A DNA stretch of 64,000 nucleotides from JBDHHQ01 sp039586035 (GTDB lineage: Bacteria > Gemmatimonadota > Gemmatimonadetes > Longimicrobiales > Gaopeijiaceae): NCBI GenBank assembly GCA_039586035.1, contig JBDHLD010000001.1, forward strand, positions 62,001-126,000, given 5' to 3'. Below are positions 59,558-64,000 of this stretch, piece after piece; the first letter of the stretch is position 1; each line of letters starts with the position of its first letter. The notes below the pieces were generated by a model. It was not told the DNA's origin. It was given only the letters and a program-made list of their open reading frames with translations, and made no database searches. A program made the position numbers and the translations under genes.

Positions 59558-61849
59558 CTATGGCAACGGGAGGATGTCTTGGCGCCTGACGTCGATTATG
59601 ACGAGGCTGCCCCGAGTCGTCATGCCGTACAGCTTCGCCACGACGCACGTCGAGGCACTGCAATTCCGGCCGGCACCGCCATTGTCCGAGCGGAGCGGTG
59701 GCGCGGATCGCAGTGGGCCGGCCAACGCGTCACGGATCTCGATCGTGCCCCGTTCCGTGAAGTGCACGGTGTCCAGGATCTTGACCTTGTTGTCGCCGGT
59801 GCCGAGGAAGGCGATCGTCCGCTCTGACGAGTTCAGGCCCTGGACGTAGTCCGGGTGGTCCCAGTGCAGGACCGTGCCGGAGCCCCCTTCCGTGACCTCG
59901 GAGACCGAGCCCTGCAGCCGCAGGTCCAGACGGAAGAAGTACGAGGCCACGCCGCCCCGGGAGGCTCCCAGGCTGCCGTCCTCGTTCAAGTCGACACCGC
60001 GCACGCGCTCGGAGGCGTTGTTCACGAGGTCGGCGACCAGCAGGCGGCTGTGGATACGAGATGCGGTTGCGTCCCACAGCACGATCCTCGAGGGTCCGGA
60101 CCTTCCGCCCTCACCGAAGGCGACCCACCTCCGGTCTCCGGACGCACCGACATAGGTCGTGTCGGCAAAGCCCACGGCAAAGAGGTCCCAGTTGCCATAG
60201 CGCCAGAAGATGTCCGATCCGGCCTGGGCCATGACGTCCACTGCCTGTTCCAGCTGAAGCGCGCCAGAGCGGATCAGCCTGTCCGGGAAGCCCGCTTCGT
60301 GGTCGAACAGCTCCACGAGGTCGTGCGCCCCGGCCGATTGGATGACGAACAGCGAGTCGATGTTGGCGATGGAAATCGATGCCGTATCCTGCGTGAGGAC
60401 GTCCTCCGGCCGGATGAGAATCCGGGCCTCCGGCTCGTCCCAGCCTGGCTCGTCCACGACCACCCTGAGCGTGCCGTTGCGTTGGGCGGTGGTCGGTTTG
60501 GTCGAGTACAGCAGGCGTCCGGTGAAGTCCTGGGCCATGAACTGCGGCCGGTCACTGAAATCGATGAACGTGCCGTCGTATCGCCTGCGCCCGGCTTCGG
60601 TCAGCGCGCTGTCCTTGCGCACCTCGAAGAGTGGCGTGTTCCGCGTCACGAGGCGCCGGTTCAGGTCTTCGCGGGGCGTGTTGCTGACCGACACGAAGGA
60701 GATGCTCGTTCCACCCGAGTTCCCGACGAAGAGCGTGTCCTCGTCGATGTTCAACGCCAATCCCCATGGCTCGGCTGCCACGAGGACGTCTGCGCCCCAC
60801 GTGAAGCTCGAGGGCAGGAACATGTTGATCTTGTTGTTCGACAGATTCGAGAGATACGCGCGCGAGCGGAGCGTATCGACGAGGATGTCGGCAATGGTTC
60901 CCTGCTCCTGCAGCTTCTTGCCCCGCCCCGCGACCGCGATCACGGGTTGAGGTTGCGGTGCCACCGTGGCCAGCGTCACCGTCTCCGTTCCGTAGGTCGC
61001 TTCGAGGCAGCGGAGCCTGTCCGTGGTGTCGACGATGTCCGCCGAGCAGTTGCCGCCGGCGTCCACGGTCCACCCGTAGATCTCGATGTCCATCGAGTCG
61101 GGCAGGTTGAGGCTGTCCGCGAACGGAGGTGGAATCGTGAAGGCCTCCACCACCGTGTCGGCCCGCGCGACCCCGAGGTCCCGGGAGAGGCCGAGGGCCA
61201 GCGTGTCGGTGCGCGTCGAGCTCGCCACCACGGCGCTCACGCCGACGAGGCGGATGCCACTGCCGCCTGGGTTGTCCAGGGCCGTCACGTCGACGAGAAG
61301 CGAGTCCCGTAGCTCGAGTCTCAGGCGATCGGCGGTGCGGACCGAGACGGTGTCGAGACCCTCGTTCAAGAGGCCACGAACCTGAATGCTCACCCTCGGA
61401 GCGATGGAGTCGACCAGCGCCACGTTGAACTCGACGGGCTCGGCCTCGGCGACGCCGCCCTGCGTGTTGATGGCGGTGGCGGAGACCACGGCAGGCCCTT
61501 CCGCTTCGGCTGGAACCGTGATCGTCGTATCCACCTCGACTGCGGGCAGGGGTGGGTCGTAGGCACGACTTATCGCTGCCGCAAACGAACCGGAGACGCG
61601 GATCTCCAGCGATGTCACTCCGTCTTCGTCGGCGGCCACGACCCGAACGGGTACGGCCTGACCGGCCAAGACGTCGTCACCGGCCTCGGGAGCCAGGATC
61701 GCCACGGAGGGCGGAACCAGATCCGGGGACGCGCGATCGTAGAGGGTGTCGCCATCGCATCCGGCGAGTAGAGCCATCGCGACGACGATGAACGCGGGGA
61801 CTAGCCGCGTGTCTGGGCGCTCGCGGTCAAACCCGAGGCCTTCGGCCAT
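59558..61849 (-). CDS. Large propeller-type lipoprotein, uncharacterised
   Basis: A 763-residue lipoprotein with signal ending MALLAGC (about Cys31). Residues about 45-280 contain repeated Ig-like beta domains (PSVAILAPEAGDDVLAGQAVPV; PRVSIQVRGLLNEG). From about 300 onwards the sequence looks like a beta-propeller with YVTN/NHL-like strands (RAYLSNLSNNKINMFLPS; GLALNIDEDTLFVGNSGGTSISFVS; TIAFLGTGDNKVKILDTVHF). No enzyme motif is seen. It starts an operon with the barrel protein ten bases downstream, so the two probably form an envelope complex. AAGGGAGG precedes ATG 61849. Confidence 0.8.
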   Translation of the reverse strand: MAEGLGFDRERPDTRLVPAFIVVAMALLAGCDGDTLYDRASPDLVPPSVAILAPEAGDDVLAGQAVPVRVVAADEDGVTSLEIRVSGSFAAAISRAYDPPLPAVEVDTTITVPAEAEGPAVVSATAINTQGGVAEAEPVEFNVALVDSIAPRVSIQVRGLLNEGLDTVSVRTADRLRLELRDSLLVDVTALDNPGGSGIRLVGVSAVVASSTRTDTLALGLSRDLGVARADTVVEAFTIPPPFADSLNLPDSMDIEIYGWTVDAGGNCSADIVDTTDRLRCLEATYGTETVTLATVAPQPQPVIAVAGRGKKLQEQGTIADILVDTLRSRAYLSNLSNNKINMFLPSSFTWGADVLVAAEPWGLALNIDEDTLFVGNSGGTSISFVSVSNTPREDLNRRLVTRNTPLFEVRKDSALTEAGRRRYDGTFIDFSDRPQFMAQDFTGRLLYSTKPTTAQRNGTLRVVVDEPGWDEPEARILIRPEDVLTQDTASISIANIDSLFVIQSAGAHDLVELFDHEAGFPDRLIRSGALQLEQAVDVMAQAGSDIFWRYGNWDLFAVGFADTTYVGASGDRRWVAFGEGGRSGPSRIVLWDATASRIHSRLLVADLVNNASERVRGVDLNEDGSLGASRGGVASYFFRLDLRLQGSVSEVTEGGSGTVLHWDHPDYVQGLNSSERTIAFLGTGDNKVKILDTVHFTERGTIEIRDALAGPLRSAPPLRSDNGGAGRNCSASTCVVAKLYGMTTRGSLVIIDVRRQDILPLP

Positions 61850-62591
61850 CCGATCCTCCCTTGATCATGACTGCTGCTTTTCGGTCACCGCCGCAGATCA
61901 CCCTCTCGGCGATCTCTTCGGTCCTGCGCATGCCTCGACCGGTCGGGTCGGCGCCATCCCGCGGGATGGGCCGGATCGAGCTTCCGTCGGAACCTCTGAG
62001 CCGGAAGCTGGATTGCGGCGCTGCGGTCTCATCCGTGCGGAACGACTCCACGCGTTGCGGTCAAGGAACATGCCACGTCACGCGATCCACACGTAAAGTT
62101 TTATCGTCACTTATGTTGTCAGGTGTGAGCCGGCGGCATGGTGTGCAAGGTCGTAACGTCTCATTACGGTCCTGCCGCCCTAAGGCGTTACACCCCCTGT
62201 CGAAGCGCCGACGTTCCGCGACACTGCAAGTTTGTCGACTGCCGGTCTTATAAACAAGTGTTTCCTTCAATTGGAAGCCAGCCCCGCTTCCCCGTGACGG
62301 CAGCAGAAACCCCTGGCTCTCGATAAGATTCCCGGGTGGGGAGGCGGTGGGTCCCCGAAGGGGTTTTGGCTCTTCCCAACGCTGCCTACCGAGGCTATAT
62401 GTCTCGCCTCCGGCAGGGGTCGAGTGCCGGCCGCGACGGTTGCGGAGGAGGGCGACGCGGGCGGGTTCGCCGCCGGCGGATGCGCCGCCGAGTCACTGGC
62501 GGCAGCCCGGTCCGCGCCACCGGCACCGCACCGCACGGGAAGTGCCTCCGTACACGTCCAGGGCGGACGACCCACAAGAGGGGAACAGCCG
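61850..62591. other. Long intergenic region with nested inverted repeats
   Basis: About 740 bases between divergent genes with no supported coding region. Composition is less GC-rich than average around 62090-62280. Three nested short stems lie at 62122-62194 (GGTGT with ACACC, GGCGGCA with TGCCGCC, CGTAA with TTACG). TTATAA near 62250 is a possible -10 for the plus-strand gene, without a clear -35. A short TCCCC-GAA-GGGG-TTTT hairpin occurs near 62352-62368. An RNA gene is possible but not demonstrated. Confidence 0.5.
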
Positions 62592-63200
62592 ATGTCGAGG
62601 GAACGGGAGATCCACGAAGTTCGTCGCCGCGACCGGAGCAAGGACGAGGCGTGGATCCGGGCGTATCTTCACGACGCGCCTTTCGGCTTCTTGGCCACCG
62701 TGGACAAGGGGCAACCGTTCCTGAACTCGAATCTCTTCGTCTACGTCGAGGAGGATCACGCCATCTACCTCCACACCCATCGCACCGGCCGGACGCGCGA
62801 CAACCTGGCGGAGCCCCGGCCCGTGGCGTTCTCAGCGGCCGAGATGGGCCGGCTGCTGCCGGCACCGGAGGCCTTGGAGTTCAGCGTCGAATACTCGGGG
62901 GTGGTGGCGTTCGGCACGGGGCGGGTCGTCGAGGATCCGGTGGAGGCGGAGCGGGCGCTCCAGCTGCTGCTCGACAAGTACGCGCCTCATCTTCGGCCCG
63001 AGCGGGACTACCGGCCCATCGTCCCCGAAGAGCTCGCGCGGACCGCCGTCTATCGGGTGGACATCGAGGCGTGGAGCGGTAAGAAGAAGGAAGCCGACGA
63101 GGCGTTCTCGGGTGCCTACCGATATGAGGATCGTCAGCGCCTGAAGGACGAGCGCGAGGAGAAGCTCGACGGCGGAGACACGCCCGAGGCCCCGCGGTGA
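62592..63200 (+). CDS. Pyridoxamine 5'-phosphate oxidase-like FMN-binding protein (NimA-like)
   Basis: A 202-residue split-barrel flavoprotein. Landmarks are FGFLATVDKGQPFLNSNLFVYV (N-terminal strand pair), YLHTHRTGRTRDNLAEPRPVAFSAAEMG, SVEYSGVVAFGTGRVVEDPVEAERALQLLLDKY and YRVDIEAWSGKKKEAD. This is the arrangement of NimA/heme-utilisation-like PNPOx-fold proteins, which bind FMN or heme. The substrate is unknown. AGAGGGGA precedes ATG at 62592. The frame is open upstream but the added sequence is Ala-rich filler. Confidence 0.85.
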   Translation: MSREREIHEVRRRDRSKDEAWIRAYLHDAPFGFLATVDKGQPFLNSNLFVYVEEDHAIYLHTHRTGRTRDNLAEPRPVAFSAAEMGRLLPAPEALEFSVEYSGVVAFGTGRVVEDPVEAERALQLLLDKYAPHLRPERDYRPIVPEELARTAVYRVDIEAWSGKKKEADEAFSGAYRYEDRQRLKDEREEKLDGGDTPEAPR

Positions 63201-63281
63201 GGCCCCTGGCTCCATGACCGGGCCCCTCCGGCTACATCATGGCCCACGGTGTCGGTTGTGAGTCTGTCCCCCGAGGTCCTC

Positions 63282-64000
63282 GTGCTCTCCGCGGCCGACG
63301 CCGAAGTCGCGTTGAGCATGGAGGAGGCGATTTCCGCTCAACGGGATGCCTTCGGCCAGCTGGCCGCGGGCCACGCCGTCATCCCGCCTCGGGCGGTGTT
63401 GCCGGTGGCGGGCGGCACCACCCTGTTCATGCCTGGATACCTCGAGGCTTCCGGGGTGTTGGGTCTCAAGGTCGTCTCGGTGATGCCCGGCAACCCCGGC
63501 CAGGGTCTCCCCGCCGTACCGGGCGCCACGCTGCTGCTCGACCACCAGACGGGACTGCCCGTGGCGCTGCTGGACGCCGCCTACCTCACCGCTCTACGCA
63601 CGGCCGCGGGCTCGGGCCTGGCCACGGATCTACTCGCCTCGCCCGACGCGCGCGTCCTCGCCGTCTTCGGGGCGGGGGCCCAGGCGCGACAACACATAAG
63701 GGCCATTCGCGCAGTGCGTCCGATTCAGGAGGTCCGCGTCGTGTCCAGGCGGGTCGAGGGGGCCCGGGCTCTGGCCGCCGAGCTGGACGGCGTGGACGTG
63801 CGGACGGTGGACGACCCGGGCGCAGCGGTCGCCGGCGCGCAGGTGGTGGTGACCGCCACGAACAGCGCCACACCGGTGTTTCCGGGCGCGGCCCTGGACG
63901 TCGGGACGCACGTGTGCGCCATCGGAGCCTACACGCCCCAGACCCGGGAGGTCGACGAGGACGTGGTGTGCCGGGCTCGCATCGTGGTAGACACGAGAGA
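63282..64000 (+). CDS. Ornithine cyclodeaminase / mu-crystallin family protein, 3' end outside window
   Basis: About 239 residues of an NAD(P)-dependent enzyme that continues past the right edge (family length about 320). It opens VLSAADAEVALSMEEAI and has LGLKVVSVMPGNPGQGLP, with the substrate lysine region. GATLLLDHQTGLPVALLDAAYLTALRTAA is the dimer/substrate segment. The dinucleotide motif is FGAGAQARQH. Members catalyse ornithine cyclisation to proline or reduce cyclic imines. Start is uncertain: GTG at 63282 has GAGG five bases upstream, while in-frame GTGs at 63249 and 63258 have none. Confidence 0.87.
   Translation, partial: MLSAADAEVALSMEEAISAQRDAFGQLAAGHAVIPPRAVLPVAGGTTLFMPGYLEASGVLGLKVVSVMPGNPGQGLPAVPGATLLLDHQTGLPVALLDAAYLTALRTAAGSGLATDLLASPDARVLAVFGAGAQARQHIRAIRAVRPIQEVRVVSRRVEGARALAAELDGVDVRTVDDPGAAVAGAQVVVTATNSATPVFPGAALDVGTHVCAIGAYTPQTREVDEDVVCRARIVVDTR

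Noticed and set aside
1..64000. tRNA, rRNA, CRISPR arrays, insertion sequences or prophage
   Set aside because: I saw no T-loop-like GGTTCGAATCC signatures, no rRNA blocks, no spaced direct repeats and no transposase or integrase motifs.

Overview
The window is GC-rich chromosomal DNA with tightly packed genes on both strands and strong preference for G or C at third codon positions. It carries no rRNA, no tRNA, no CRISPR array and no recognisable transposase or phage gene. The gene content fits a free-living Gram-negative-type bacterium, most likely Gemmatimonadota (inference; no ribosomal marker is present). It includes an ADOP-type ABC permease, many secreted hydrolases with signal peptides or lipoboxes (M16, S46, M1, S9, a metzincin-type DUF5117 protease, an amidohydrolase), a BNR/sortilin-like giant, a TonB receptor, an OmpA lipoprotein, and Tad-type pseudopilins. 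The first and last genes run off the window.

Layout. 1-5.4 kb: partial permease, glucuronokinase-like GHMP kinase, DUF4382 lipoprotein, TPR lipoprotein. 5.7-14.5 kb: PQQ dehydrogenase with an inserted CxxCH, DUF5658 membrane protein, M16 peptidase, dolichol-kinase-like CTP transferase, S46 dipeptidyl-peptidase. 14.6-22.2 kb: a small proline-rich ORF, a DUF3810-like putative metallopeptidase, a GWxTD-like secreted protein, an enoyl-CoA hydratase relative, OmpA plus small lipoprotein, a radical SAM protein with an upstream partner, and a TlpA-like thioredoxin. 22.4-28.5 kb: proline dehydrogenase, amidohydrolase, M1 aminopeptidase, cystathionine beta-synthase. 28.5-39.8 kb: zinc metallopeptidase, ArsC-fold protein, CapA protein, site-2 protease with CBS domains, BNR protein, ferredoxin-CDGSH protein, DUF2147, SprT-like protein, histone-H1-like protein. 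39.9-48.1 kb: S9 peptidase, metzincin, a Rieske-TPP-enzyme fusion and its downstream partner. 48.1-50.4 kb: Tat-exported alanine racemase overlapping a kelch protein. 50.4-55.9 kb: ECF sigma factor, zinc anti-sigma, TonB receptor, serpin. 55.9-61.8 kb: three Tad-type pseudopilin genes, then a propeller lipoprotein and outer-membrane barrel operon. 62.6-64 kb: FMN split-barrel protein and a partial ornithine-cyclodeaminase-family gene.

How the genes may work together. Much of the window encodes envelope and secreted enzymes suited to scavenging peptides: endo- and dipeptidyl-peptidases, an aminopeptidase, an S9 peptidase, and an intracellular proline dehydrogenase. The most system-like block is 50.4-55.9 kb. 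The ECF sigma operon and the serpin each have an upstream GTCAC(A/G)C-15 nt-CGTTGA(A/T)TCA element, suggesting that the sigma factor controls itself and the serpin, with the TonB receptor as neighbour. The most unusual single gene is the Rieske ferredoxin fused to a pyruvate-oxidase-like TPP enzyme at 45.2-47.2 kb.
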